DNA from: Eubacterium sp.
GTDB taxonomy: Bacteria; Bacillota; Clostridia; Lachnospirales; CAG-274
Assembly: GCA_020859645.1 (NCBI GenBank)
Contig: JAJBVU010000030.1
Coordinates: forward strand, 1 to 6,540
Direction of reading: 5' to 3'
DNA length: 6,540 bases
The notes beneath the pieces were generated by a model that saw only the letters and a list, made by a program, of their open reading frames with translations, searched no databases and was not told the DNA's origin. Below are positions 1-6,475 of this stretch, piece after piece. How positions within the stretch are numbered: position 1 is the stretch's first letter; each line of letters begins with the position of its first letter. A program made the translations under genes and the position numbers.

Positions 1-21
1 GCTTAGAAATGTGTTTCAGTT

Positions 22-1104
22 TTATTGCTTTTGCAAATAAAACTTTGCGGTCAGAGCAGGGTATGAAAGTATAAGGCAGATTATCAGGGGAGCGAGGGCT
101 TCCCTTTTTATATAATATGTTGGAATAAGAAGCCTTTGAATATAGGCGGCAGGTCTTATTATAGCCGAAATATCGGTAAAAACAGGGCAGAATATAAGAC
201 AGGCAAGGGGCAGAAACGCCGAAACCGCACTTAAAGACTTTGAACCGGGTAAAAGGGCATATATTAAAGCCCCATACATTGCCGCCGAAAGAGCAAAAAC
301 AAAAGCATCTATAATTTCCTCTTTGGGAGAAAATGAGCCGCTTAATGAAAGTCCTATACCAACTGCCGCACCGCAGAGCAAAGAGGGAACAACAAAATAA
401 GAATAAGTCAACAGTGCCTTTTTATACGGGGGCAAGGTCTTTAAAATGCCGTTTTTTTGATCCTTATATGCCCTGAAGGCTCCCGAAAGTGCGCCTATCA
501 TTATAAAAATGCCTAAAATTCCCCTTAAATATGAAAAGGCACTGACGTTAGCTTCTTCCGACGCCGAACCCTCAATATATTCATAAGAAAGAGAAATAAC
601 GGCGTCCTCATTTAAAAAGCGGTTATAGGCTTCTTTAAAGGCGGCTTCATCAGTGAAGCCCTTTTCGGCGGAAAGGCTTAAGCCAATGTCCTCTGCATAG
701 CCCTTGAAAAGCTCGGAAAAAATTATTTCGTTTACCACCTTGTCAAAAGAGGTGGAAGGGGACTTATAGCAAACTATTGAGCCTTTCAAGCCGTCACTGT
801 CATAATTTTCGGAAAGATTTTCAGTGAAAAAATATCCGCATTCGCATTTTTTGCTTATTACGGCTTCTTCCATTTCTTCCAGGCTTTCAAAAAGGGTGAA
901 TTTAACACCGCCCTCATAGTCGGCAAAAGCACTTAGATCAATTTCGCTTTCGCTGTATATGGCGGCGTTTATTTTTATATCCTCGCCGAAGCCCAAAAAC
1001 CGCAGCCCGAAAAGCCCCAAAACAGTCAGCAGTAAGACAGCCGCAAAACCGGGGCTTTTTAAATATCTCTTAAACATTAAAATCGTAAAATAATATATCT
1101 TCAT
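22..1104 (-). CDS. ABC-2 type transporter permease, distal subunit (360 aa)
   Basis: Predicted membrane subunit of an ABC transporter. The topology read from the sequence fits ABC-2 permeases of the ABC2_membrane_3 kind: one N-terminal membrane segment (about residues 19-37), a long outside domain (about 40-188), then about five segments (about 190-210, 229-253, 265-285, 290-310, 338-356). The outside domain contains KCECGYFFTENLSEN (about 86-100), which resembles the 'GGVIIPDDF' region of the neighbouring permease, so the two are probably distant paralogues forming a heterodimer. It is the last gene of the leftward operon and overlaps the preceding permease gene by 35 bp. The ATG at 1104 is preceded only by a weak GACAGG; a second ATG at 1077 (residue 10, MFKRYLKSP) sits almost on the upstream stop codon and may be used through translational coupling. 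It ends in TAA. Substrate unknown; family assignment is from topology and motif pattern only. Confidence 0.8.
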   Translation of the reverse strand: MKIYYFTILMFKRYLKSPGFAAVLLLTVLGLFGLRFLGFGEDIKINAAIYSESEIDLSAFADYEGGVKFTLFESLEEMEEAVISKKCECGYFFTENLSENYDSDGLKGSIVCYKSPSTSFDKVVNEIIFSELFKGYAEDIGLSLSAEKGFTDEAAFKEAYNRFLNEDAVISLSYEYIEGSASEEANVSAFSYLRGILGIFIMIGALSGAFRAYKDQKNGILKTLPPYKKALLTYSYFVVPSLLCGAAVGIGLSLSGSFSPKEEIIDAFVFALSAAMYGALIYALLPGSKSLSAVSAFLPLACLIFCPVFTDISAIIRPAAYIQRLLIPTYYIKREALAPLIICLILSYPALTAKFYLQKQ

Positions 1105-2275
1105 TTGAGTTTAACCTGTCTTTGTTTAAAAATATTATACTTATGAGCAAAACCGCCGGTAAAGTCAAAACTAACCCTGTTGAGCCAATTTCCGAACCGT
1201 AAGCTGATGAAAGAGCCTCAGCCAAAGCCTTAACGGGCATATAGGGAGCGACCGCCTGAACCCTTTCCGGCAGAAAGCTTATAGGAAGAATTGCTCCCGA
1301 AAGCAGTGAAAAAATCAGGGTTGATATAAATATAACGAGAGATCCCCAAACGCCGAAAAGGCTTAAAACACCGCTTGAAAAAATTCCGCAGAAAAGAATT
1401 ACGCTTAAAAGACTTATTATAAATTCCGGGCTTATTTCGGGAGCAAGGCTTAAGCTTTCCGGCAGGAGAAAGGCTGCCGAAACTATAACGGCGGAAATAA
1501 TCCCGTAGAGAATTAAGCGGACTATTAGGCTTATAAGCCACTGTTTATAGGCTGAAATTCCGAAAATTTTAAGCCTTGAGCCAACTGCCCCCTCAGAGGA
1601 AAGTCTGATACCGGAAAAAAGAGAGCCGAAAAGCATAAGGAAGATTATAAACCCTCTTACGGCGTAATATTGAAGGGCGGAAAGACTGCCCGATGCGGAA
1701 ATTGTTATATCCTTAAAAATATCCTCACGGGTAAAGGCGGCGTTTAAATAAACAAGGTTTATGTTTATAAGGTCGGTTTTGTCACTGCCGTAGCCGAAGC
1801 ACTCCAAAAGGGCATAAATTGCAGCCTGAGCCGCCGCAAGATCACCTATGCCTGCGCTTAAATATGACCGAACGAGAAGGGAGTCGACGGAATTGCTTTG
1901 GGGAAGATACACTGTGGCAGGGGTGTTCTTTCCGGTTATAATATCCTTTACAAAATCATCGGGAATAATTACCCCTCCGTAAGCTTCCCCGTTTTCAACC
2001 ATAGGCAGAACCTCCCTTTCTTCCACTCTTTTTATTTCAAGGTTCTGCTTTGCGCTGTCCATTTTTTCTATTGCCGCAATCATAAGTCCGCTGGCTTCAT
2101 CTTCGGGGTAGTAGAGAGCAATTGTAATTTTACTGTCTGTTTTCGAATATAAGCTTTTTGCACCTGTCAGAACAAAGCCGCCGCAGATAAGCCCCAAAAC
2201 CGCAAAGGCAGCCAAAAGATAAGGCGCATTTTTTAAAGCCTGTTTAAGCTCTGCTCTTAATAGACGGAAAAACAT
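1070..2275 (-). CDS. ABC-2 type transporter permease (401 aa)
   Basis: Predicted membrane subunit of an ABC exporter-like complex. Visible architecture: a short cytoplasmic N-terminus with basic residues, a first membrane segment at about 18-38, an extracytoplasmic domain at about 40-200, then about five segments (about 203-222, 245-270, 283-305, 308-331, 364-384). Two features typical of ABC2_membrane_3 permeases are seen: GEAYGGVIIPDDF in the outside domain (about 96-108) and, after the fifth segment, GAILPISFLPERVQAVAPYMP (about 327-347), a proline-rich turn and amphipathic stretch. The gene starts 3 nt after the stop of the 556-aa protein gene, with AGGCGG about 8 nt before its ATG, so its translation is likely coupled. 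It ends in TAA inside the start region of the next permease gene. Most likely it pairs with that permease and the operon's ATPase; what it moves cannot be told. Confidence 0.85.
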   Translation of the reverse strand: MFFRLLRAELKQALKNAPYLLAAFAVLGLICGGFVLTGAKSLYSKTDSKITIALYYPEDEASGLMIAAIEKMDSAKQNLEIKRVEEREVLPMVENGEAYGGVIIPDDFVKDIITGKNTPATVYLPQSNSVDSLLVRSYLSAGIGDLAAAQAAIYALLECFGYGSDKTDLININLVYLNAAFTREDIFKDITISASGSLSALQYYAVRGFIIFLMLFGSLFSGIRLSSEGAVGSRLKIFGISAYKQWLISLIVRLILYGIISAVIVSAAFLLPESLSLAPEISPEFIISLLSVILFCGIFSSGVLSLFGVWGSLVIFISTLIFSLLSGAILPISFLPERVQAVAPYMPVKALAEALSSAYGSEIGSTGLVLTLPAVLLISIIFLNKDRLNSNEDILFYDFNV

Positions 2276-2278
2276 AGC

Positions 2279-3949
2279 TTAACCGCCTAAGCCCATAAGG
2301 GCGATCATTCCCAAAAGGCTTTGGAAGTTTGACCTTACTTCATTGACGAGAGACATAAGCTCGTTATTGTCGGCAGTGAAAAGGTTGATTTCGGTTCCTG
2401 TGGGCTTTTCTATTTGAGAGGTCAGTTCGTTTATTGATGTGTCAAAGTCTAAGGTTATAAGGTTTTTGTTTCCGCTTGTTATGCTTAAGCTTTGGGCAGA
2501 CAGGTCAAAGGCTGTGTCTGTCTGTGAAAGAGTTCCCGATGAGCTGAATGCGTAGCTGTCGTCGGAGTTTTCATCATTTAATACGTTTGCGGAAACAGTG
2601 TATTCTGATGTTCCCTTGTTATAGCCTGTGTTTATTGAAGCGGTATAGGGCGCATTGTAATAGGTGAAGCCGCTTTCAAGAGACAGCACTTTTTCGTTAA
2701 GGTTATCCTCAGAATTTAAGCTTAAGCTAAACAAATCGGGAACATCGAGGGAAAGGCTCTGCTTTTCGGATATACTGCCTGTAGGGCAGTAAAGAGCAAG
2801 TGAACAGCTTTTATCTTCACTGTCCTTTAAACTAAGCTGCCATTCAGCCCCGGCAATTTTTTTCTTATAAACATAAACCGTAAGTGTATAATAATCGTCT
2901 GTTAAGCTGTCGGCAAAGGTGTGCAGGGCTTCATAGGCGGAGGAGGTCAATTCTTCCGAAAGCTCGTCCGCTGTAATATTATAGTTTCCCGTCAGAACCT
3001 TTATAACAGGCATAAATGTGCTTATCACAGGAAGATAGTCGGTGTTTTCCTCTCCGAAATCAGCTATATCATTAAACAGGGCTTTAAGATCTGAGCCTTT
3101 TAAAATAACGTTATAGCCCTGAGCGGTTTTGCCGTTTTCAAGGGTATAGGTTTGAGAGGACTTTGCCGCAGACATATTTTCCTTAAGACCTGTGAAAACC
3201 TCTCTTTCAGAGGTGAGATATTCCCTCATAAGCTCCGAAACCGAAGCTGAGCCTAAAATTTCGGAAAGTGAGAAAATATTAAGGCTGAAGTCATCGGCAT
3301 ATTCAAAATCCCCCAAGTGGTCGGAAAGAGCCGAAGCATTGTAGGCTGAAAAAATGTTATTAAGGGGCATATTAACCCATTCCTCTTCAAGAAGGGGAAT
3401 CTTGCCCTTAAGGGTTGTTTCGTCTGCATAAAATTTTGCTGCTTCAATAGGCATTGAGCCCAGCTTTAAGCTGACTGAACCGCCTGTTTCCTTGTTGACA
3501 GGGTCATAAAGAACCTCTGCGTCTAAGCCTGAGCCTGTTAATTTAATGGGCATAGAGCCGTCGATTATATCCGAGCCTTTATAGGTCAGTGAAAGCTCTG
3601 TTTCAGTGGGAACCGTTGTTAAAAATGTTTTAAGGGCATCAAGGTCGATTACACTGCTTTCCGTTTCCAAAACCTCTTCCAGAGTGTTGTTGTATGCCTT
3701 TATTATTGTGCTTTTGGGGCTTTTAAGGGCGTAATTGTAGGCAAAAACCGATATAACAGCCGCCGCCGCAATAAAGCACAGGGCATAGAGGGCAATTTTA
3801 AGCCTGTTGCCCTTTGTTATAATTTTGTCCTCTTCGTCCTCAGGGGATTTAAGGTCAAATTTAAAGTCGGCAGGGGTTATTTCCTCATTTTCATTGACCA
3901 ATCTTTCGTTGGCTTTTATTTCTTCCTTTTTATTGTCTTTTTCGTTCAT
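2279..3949 (-). CDS. Membrane-anchored extracytoplasmic protein of unknown function (556 aa)
   Basis: I do not recognise a named family. The protein has a charged, acidic cytoplasmic tail (residues 1-48), a single strong membrane segment (about 50-72, rich in Ala/Ile/Val/Phe), and about 480 residues that should lie outside the cell. There is no lipobox and no cleavable signal peptide, so it is best read as a type II-like single-pass anchored protein. The outer part is rich in Ser, Thr, Leu and Asp, with many alternating polar/hydrophobic stretches suggestive of beta structure (for example TELSLTYKGSDIIDGSMPIK, about 135-155). It ends in a short hydrophobic Gly/Met/Leu tail (LLGMIALMGLGG). It lies between the ATPase gene (18 nt upstream) and the permease gene (3 nt downstream), so it is very probably an accessory or substrate-contacting part of the same ABC system. 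AAAGGAAAG precedes the ATG at a normal distance. It ends in TAA. Confidence 0.8.
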   Translation of the reverse strand: MNEKDNKKEEIKANERLVNENEEITPADFKFDLKSPEDEEDKIITKGNRLKIALYALCFIAAAAVISVFAYNYALKSPKSTIIKAYNNTLEEVLETESSVIDLDALKTFLTTVPTETELSLTYKGSDIIDGSMPIKLTGSGLDAEVLYDPVNKETGGSVSLKLGSMPIEAAKFYADETTLKGKIPLLEEEWVNMPLNNIFSAYNASALSDHLGDFEYADDFSLNIFSLSEILGSASVSELMREYLTSEREVFTGLKENMSAAKSSQTYTLENGKTAQGYNVILKGSDLKALFNDIADFGEENTDYLPVISTFMPVIKVLTGNYNITADELSEELTSSAYEALHTFADSLTDDYYTLTVYVYKKKIAGAEWQLSLKDSEDKSCSLALYCPTGSISEKQSLSLDVPDLFSLSLNSEDNLNEKVLSLESGFTYYNAPYTASINTGYNKGTSEYTVSANVLNDENSDDSYAFSSSGTLSQTDTAFDLSAQSLSITSGNKNLITLDFDTSINELTSQIEKPTGTEINLFTADNNELMSLVNEVRSNFQSLLGMIALMGLGG

Positions 3950-3967
3950 ATTCTTTCCTTTCGGTTG

Positions 3968-4636
3968 TTATAAGAGCCTTAAAAGCTCGCCTTGGGTTAT
4001 GTTTTTGTCAAGTTCAAGAAGTTTTCCGTCTTTCAAAAGCATTAAGCGTGTACAGAGCTTTAAGTCTCCTTCGTCGTGGGTAGACATAATTATGGTTCCG
4101 CCGCTTTGAAGATATGCCTTTAAAATGCTTCTTATATCCGCCTTAAGCTTTAGGTCTAAGGCTGTGGTGGGTTCGTCCAAAATCAAAACAGGGGGAGAGG
4201 GCAAAAGGGCTATGGCTATTGAAAGACGCCGTTTCATACCGCCGGAAAGCTTGTCCGTTCTGCGGTCTTTAAGCTCCGAAAGCCCCAGCCGTTTAACAAT
4301 TCCTTCGTTTATGACAGAGTTAAGCTCTTTTTTTGAGCCGTTAAACCAAAGCCGCAGATTGTCTTTAACGCTTAACTCCCCTATCAGCGGATTTTCCTGC
4401 GGAACATAGCCTATATATTCCGAAAAAAGTCCCTTGCTTTTAAGGGCGTTTTTCCCTGCTACGGTAATAACGCCGCTGTCGGGCTTTCGGCTGCCCGACA
4501 TTATCTCCAAAAGAGTGGTTTTTCCGCAGCCGTTTGCCCCCAAAATGCCTATACATTCGCCTTTTTCCGCAGTAAGGGAGAGGTTTTCAAGAACCTTCGC
4601 TTTGTATTTTTTGTTTATGTTTTTAACCTCAATCAA
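3968..4636 (-). CDS. ABC transporter ATP-binding protein (222 aa)
   Basis: Cytoplasmic ATPase that should power the two permeases encoded downstream. All nucleotide-binding elements are present: Walker A GANGCGKTT (33-41), Q-loop glutamine in YVPQE (Q80), signature LSGGMKRR (130-137), Walker B VLILDEP (150-156), D-loop ALD (159-161) and switch histidine in STHD (H187). At 222 residues it is a minimal single nucleotide-binding domain without the C-terminal extension of longer drug-type ATPases. The start is taken as TTG at 4636 because AGGAGG lies 8 nt upstream and the first strand (IEVKNINKKY) follows directly; no ATG is available before the Walker A motif. It is the first gene of the leftward operon and sits about 26 nt from the predicted transcription start. 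It ends in TAA. Family certain; substrate unknown. Confidence 0.95.
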   Translation of the reverse strand: MIEVKNINKKYKAKVLENLSLTAEKGECIGILGANGCGKTTLLEIMSGSRKPDSGVITVAGKNALKSKGLFSEYIGYVPQENPLIGELSVKDNLRLWFNGSKKELNSVINEGIVKRLGLSELKDRRTDKLSGGMKRRLSIAIALLPSPPVLILDEPTTALDLKLKADIRSILKAYLQSGGTIIMSTHDEGDLKLCTRLMLLKDGKLLELDKNITQGELLRLL

Positions 4637-4644
4637 AAGCCTGT

Positions 4645-4650
4645 CCTCCT
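4645..4650 (-). promoter_or_regulatory. Strong ribosome binding site that fixes the TTG start of the ABC ATPase
   Basis: On the minus strand the sequence reads AGGAGG followed by 8 nt and then TTG at 4636. This is a full-consensus Shine-Dalgarno at near-ideal spacing and is the reason for choosing the non-ATG start. Confidence 0.85.
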
Positions 4651-4668
4651 CGTTTGCTTCATAAGCTT

Positions 4669-4697
4669 ATTATAGCTTTAAAAAACGTTTGTGTCAA
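4669..4697 (-). promoter_or_regulatory. Perfect consensus sigma-A promoter for the ABC operon
   Basis: Read on the minus strand, TTGACA (plus-strand 4697-4692) is separated by exactly 17 bp from TATAAT (plus-strand 4674-4669). Both hexamers are full matches to the housekeeping sigma-A consensus. Initiation is expected near 4662, giving a leader of about 25 nt containing the AGGAGG. A 10-bp palindrome, ATAAGCTTAT (4661-4670), covers the expected start point and the edge of the -10, and could be an operator or chance. Confidence 0.85.
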
Positions 4698-4709
4698 TAA
4701 AGGGTGAAA

Positions 4710-4737
4710 GAATAATATTCCGCAAGCGTCATATAAT
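4710..4737 (+). promoter_or_regulatory. Candidate sporulation (sigma-E-like) promoter for the cwlD operon
   Basis: GAATAAT (4710-4716), 13 bp, CATATAAT (4730-4737). From memory the Bacillus sigma-E consensus is KMATATT, about 14 bp, CATACAHT, so each box has one mismatch and the spacer is one base short. CwlD is made under sporulation control in Bacillus subtilis, which makes this reading attractive. The alternative is a weak sigma-A promoter, TTGTGT (4689-4694), 18 bp, TAATAT (4713-4718). With the sigma-E reading, transcription would start near 4744, just before the hairpin repeat. Inference only. Confidence 0.35.
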
Positions 4738-4746
4738 GTAGTGTAA

Positions 4747-4792
4747 GCCTCCCCTTGAGGGGAGGTGGCACACGAAGTGTGACGGAGAGGTG
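4747..4792 (+). repeat. Double-hairpin GC-rich intergenic repeat (REP/MITE-like)
   Basis: Two adjacent hairpins are seen. The first has a 7-bp stem, CCTCCCC (4748-4754) with GGGGAGG (4759-4765), and a TTGA loop. The second has a 5-bp stem, CACAC (4769-4773) with GTGTG (4777-4781), and a GAA loop. They are followed by the tail GGAGAGGTG (4784-4792). The block is clearly more GC-rich than the flanking AT-rich DNA. I recall very similar blocks as dispersed repeats in gut Firmicutes genomes, where their translation gives spurious peptides like RGGGTRSVTE; here the upstream extension of the next gene reads exactly so. A 7-bp direct repeat, TATAATG, flanks it (4732-4738 and 4796-4802). There is no U-tract after either hairpin, so it is not an intrinsic terminator. 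Only one copy is in the window. Confidence 0.65.
4784..4792 (+). promoter_or_regulatory. Repeat-derived ribosome binding site for the 348-aa gene
   Basis: GGAGAGGTG ends 7 nt before the ATG at 4800 and is the only Shine-Dalgarno-like sequence there. It is also the 3' tail of the hairpin repeat. Its GGAGAGG could pair, with one mismatch, with the CCTCCCC arm at 4748-4754, as an alternative to that arm's own hairpin partner. Confidence 0.6.
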
Positions 4793-4799
4793 TATTATA

Positions 4800-5846
4800 A
4801 TGACTTACATAATAAAAACAAAACAGGCTATGATTTGCTATTATTATCAAGACGGAAGACTTTTAAAAAGAATAAGAAACGAAAAAGGGCTTTCGGGAGA
4901 AATTCTTGTAATGTCGGGGATAAGACCGGGCTTTTCACTGAATTTAACCGATGAGGGGAAGATTTACATATTTTGCAGAGACTTAAGGGGGAATGTAATT
5001 TTTTTGAAGGATGAAAAGGAAGGGGCAAAGGGCAGGGTTATTCTTGAAAGCAGGGAAAATATAATTAAAGGGAATATTCTCTTTGACGCACATTTCGGCA
5101 AGGAGGGCATAGACCTGATTTTCAATGCCCCGTTAAAGGACGGCTTTGAGGGCATTTATTTTCAGAGACTTTCTAAAAACAAAACTGTGCCTGTTCTTTT
5201 GGACGAAGCCAAGCCCTTAAAGGGAGAAGCCTTTCGGGCTGTTCGGGCAGGCGGGGGCTTAAGGCTTTTGGTTTATCAGAAGGCGTGCGGGGTGTGCCGG
5301 GGCCGCCGTTTAGGCTATCGTGAGCTTTTGGGGGAACGTTCAGGGGGCTTTAACACTGTTTTCGAAACAGGGCTTAATTTTGAAGAATACAGCATGCTTA
5401 TTCGCCGAGAAAGATTTTATTTTGCGGCGGTTATAACAAGCTTTTTCACTTCAAAGCTTATTTTCAAAACGAAGGGTTCGGAGGGCTTTTCGGATCTGAA
5501 AACCCTTGCGGATATGAAGGGAATATCATTGCCGCTTGTGTTTTTGTTTGACAATCGTCCGATAATATTTTTTAAGTGTGCAGGAAAAAACTATATATGC
5601 CTTGAGGATTTTAAGCCCCAAGTCTTTAAGGGGAAAATCTGCGAGGACTTAAAAAGGGGCGTTTTTATAGATAAAAGCGGAGGGCGAATAAAGGCTGACG
5701 AGGTGCTTGTAAATTCCGAAAAGCCTTGGGACGTGCAGATATATCCCGAAATGGACGAAAGCTTTTTAAGCTTTCACAGAGAAAAGCCTGTGGGGGACTA
5801 TCGTTTTAAGGATTTTTTCGATAAAAAAGGAAGTGAGCTTTTGTGA
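4800..5846 (+). CDS. Uncharacterised protein, possible beta-propeller, upstream of cwlD (348 aa)
   Basis: I do not recognise a named family. No signal peptide or membrane segment is visible, so it is probably cytoplasmic. The sequence shows repeated strand-turn-strand units, a hydrophobic run followed by a Gly/Asp/Asn/Lys turn and another hydrophobic run, at about residues 11-22, 54-68, 102-121, 153-173, 204-222, 245-259 and 287-304. The spacing is roughly 40-51 residues, as expected for propeller blades; the unit KIYIFCRDLRGNVIF (54-68) is the clearest. There are about eight cysteines, including a CGVC (163-166), not obviously a metal site. ATG at 4800 is chosen because GGAGAGGTG lies 7 nt upstream; the frame stays open back to a TTG at 4755, but that part is only repeat sequence. 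The TGA stop overlaps the cwlD GTG start by 4 nt, pointing to coupled translation and a role linked to sporulation or the envelope. Function unknown. Confidence 0.8.
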   Translation: MTYIIKTKQAMICYYYQDGRLLKRIRNEKGLSGEILVMSGIRPGFSLNLTDEGKIYIFCRDLRGNVIFLKDEKEGAKGRVILESRENIIKGNILFDAHFGKEGIDLIFNAPLKDGFEGIYFQRLSKNKTVPVLLDEAKPLKGEAFRAVRAGGGLRLLVYQKACGVCRGRRLGYRELLGERSGGFNTVFETGLNFEEYSMLIRRERFYFAAVITSFFTSKLIFKTKGSEGFSDLKTLADMKGISLPLVFLFDNRPIIFFKCAGKNYICLEDFKPQVFKGKICEDLKRGVFIDKSGGRIKADEVLVNSEKPWDVQIYPEMDESFLSFHREKPVGDYRFKDFFDKKGSELL

Positions 5847-6475
5847 CGGGGCTTAAAGAATTTTGGAAAAGACGCAAGGCGGAAATTTTGACTTGCGGAT
5901 ATTTTCTGCTTTTGATTTTAGGCGTGGGCTTCAGTATGTTAGGAAGCAGAGAAGAGGTTTTTTCTCTTGAAAAAAAGGTTATTTTAATTGACGCAGGTCA
6001 TGGCGGCGCAGACCCGGGGAAGGTTGTTTCGGAAGGTGCCGAAGAAAAGGAAATTAATCTTAAAATTGCCGAATTTCTCAGGGAATATCTGCTTCAGGCA
6101 GGGGCAGGAGTTTATATGACGAGAACCGATGACGAAACTCCGGCGGAGGGCAAAAGAGCAGACCTTAGAGAAAGAAGAAGCCTTGCCCGGGATAGCGAGG
6201 TTGACCTTTTCGTAAGCATTCACCAAAACTTTTACCCCTCAGAAGAGGTTAAGGGCGCACAGGTGTTTTACCCCAAAAGCTCGGAGGAAAGCAAGGCTCT
6301 CGCAGAAAATATTCAAAGCCGCATAAAAGAGCTTGCAGACGGCGAAAACAACAGAGTAATCAAGGAAAATGACAGCTATTATATGCTTAAAGGGGCTGAA
6401 AAGCCTTCGGTTATCGTTGAATGCGGTTTTTTGTCAATTCCCGAGGTAAACAGGCTTTTAAACACAGAGGAATAG
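5843..6475 (+). CDS. cwlD: N-acetylmuramoyl-L-alanine amidase, CwlD type, interrupted by an amber codon
   Basis: Zinc amidase that removes the peptide side chain from muramic acid; CwlD acts in spore cortex synthesis, in the step leading to muramic-delta-lactam. One N-terminal membrane segment (about 18-34) is followed by an Amidase_3 domain. Expected zinc ligands are visible: H53 in DAGHGG, E68 in EEKEINL, H127 in SIHQN; the catalytic glutamate is E193 in VIVECGF. SIHQN, KGAQVFY and NNRVIKEND...YYMLK are typical of the CwlD branch. The GTG start overlaps the upstream TGA (GTGA), with AAGGAAG a few nt before. The frame ends at TAG (6473-6475) after 210 codons, while Bacillus CwlD is about 237 residues; the missing C-terminal helix is encoded in frame just after the TAG. 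Whether the product is truncated, read through, or the TAG is an error cannot be decided here. Confidence 0.9.
   Translation: MTGLKEFWKRRKAEILTCGYFLLLILGVGFSMLGSREEVFSLEKKVILIDAGHGGADPGKVVSEGAEEKEINLKIAEFLREYLLQAGAGVYMTRTDDETPAEGKRADLRERRSLARDSEVDLFVSIHQNFYPSEEVKGAQVFYPKSSEESKALAENIQSRIKELADGENNRVIKENDSYYMLKGAEKPSVIVECGFLSIPEVNRLLNTEE

Noticed and set aside
1..21. Search for a terminator after the last gene of the ABC operon
   Set aside because: Only 21 bases follow the stop codon in the window and they hold no stem-loop or T-run; the operon may end or continue outside.
1230..1541. Minus-strand open frame of 103 codons inside the permease gene
   Set aside because: Out-of-frame shadow of the 401-aa permease, whose membrane segments and motifs clearly mark the true frame.
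1898..2152. Plus-strand open frame of 84 codons
   Set aside because: Lies wholly inside the well-supported permease gene on the other strand, with no domain features or ribosome binding site.
3807..4109. Plus-strand open frame of 100 codons rich in Ser/Phe
   Set aside because: Antisense shadow across the ATPase and anchored-protein genes; the composition is what reversed acidic, Lys-rich coding sequence gives.
4748..4781. Hairpins as an intrinsic terminator
   Set aside because: No run of T follows either stem on either strand, and the block lies upstream of both divergent operons, not downstream of a gene.
4755..4799. TTG-initiated N-terminal extension of the 348-aa protein
   Set aside because: The 15 extra residues (RGGGTRSVTE type) are just translation of the hairpin repeat; the ATG at 4800 has its own Shine-Dalgarno at the right distance.
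4796..4801. TATAAT as a plus-strand -10 box
   Set aside because: It overlaps the start codon of the 348-aa gene and has no -35-like hexamer at a suitable distance.
4659..4850. Minus-strand open frame of 63 codons spanning the intergenic region
   Set aside because: Covers the promoter and the hairpin repeat and the start of the opposite gene; its sequence is repeat translation, with no support as a gene.
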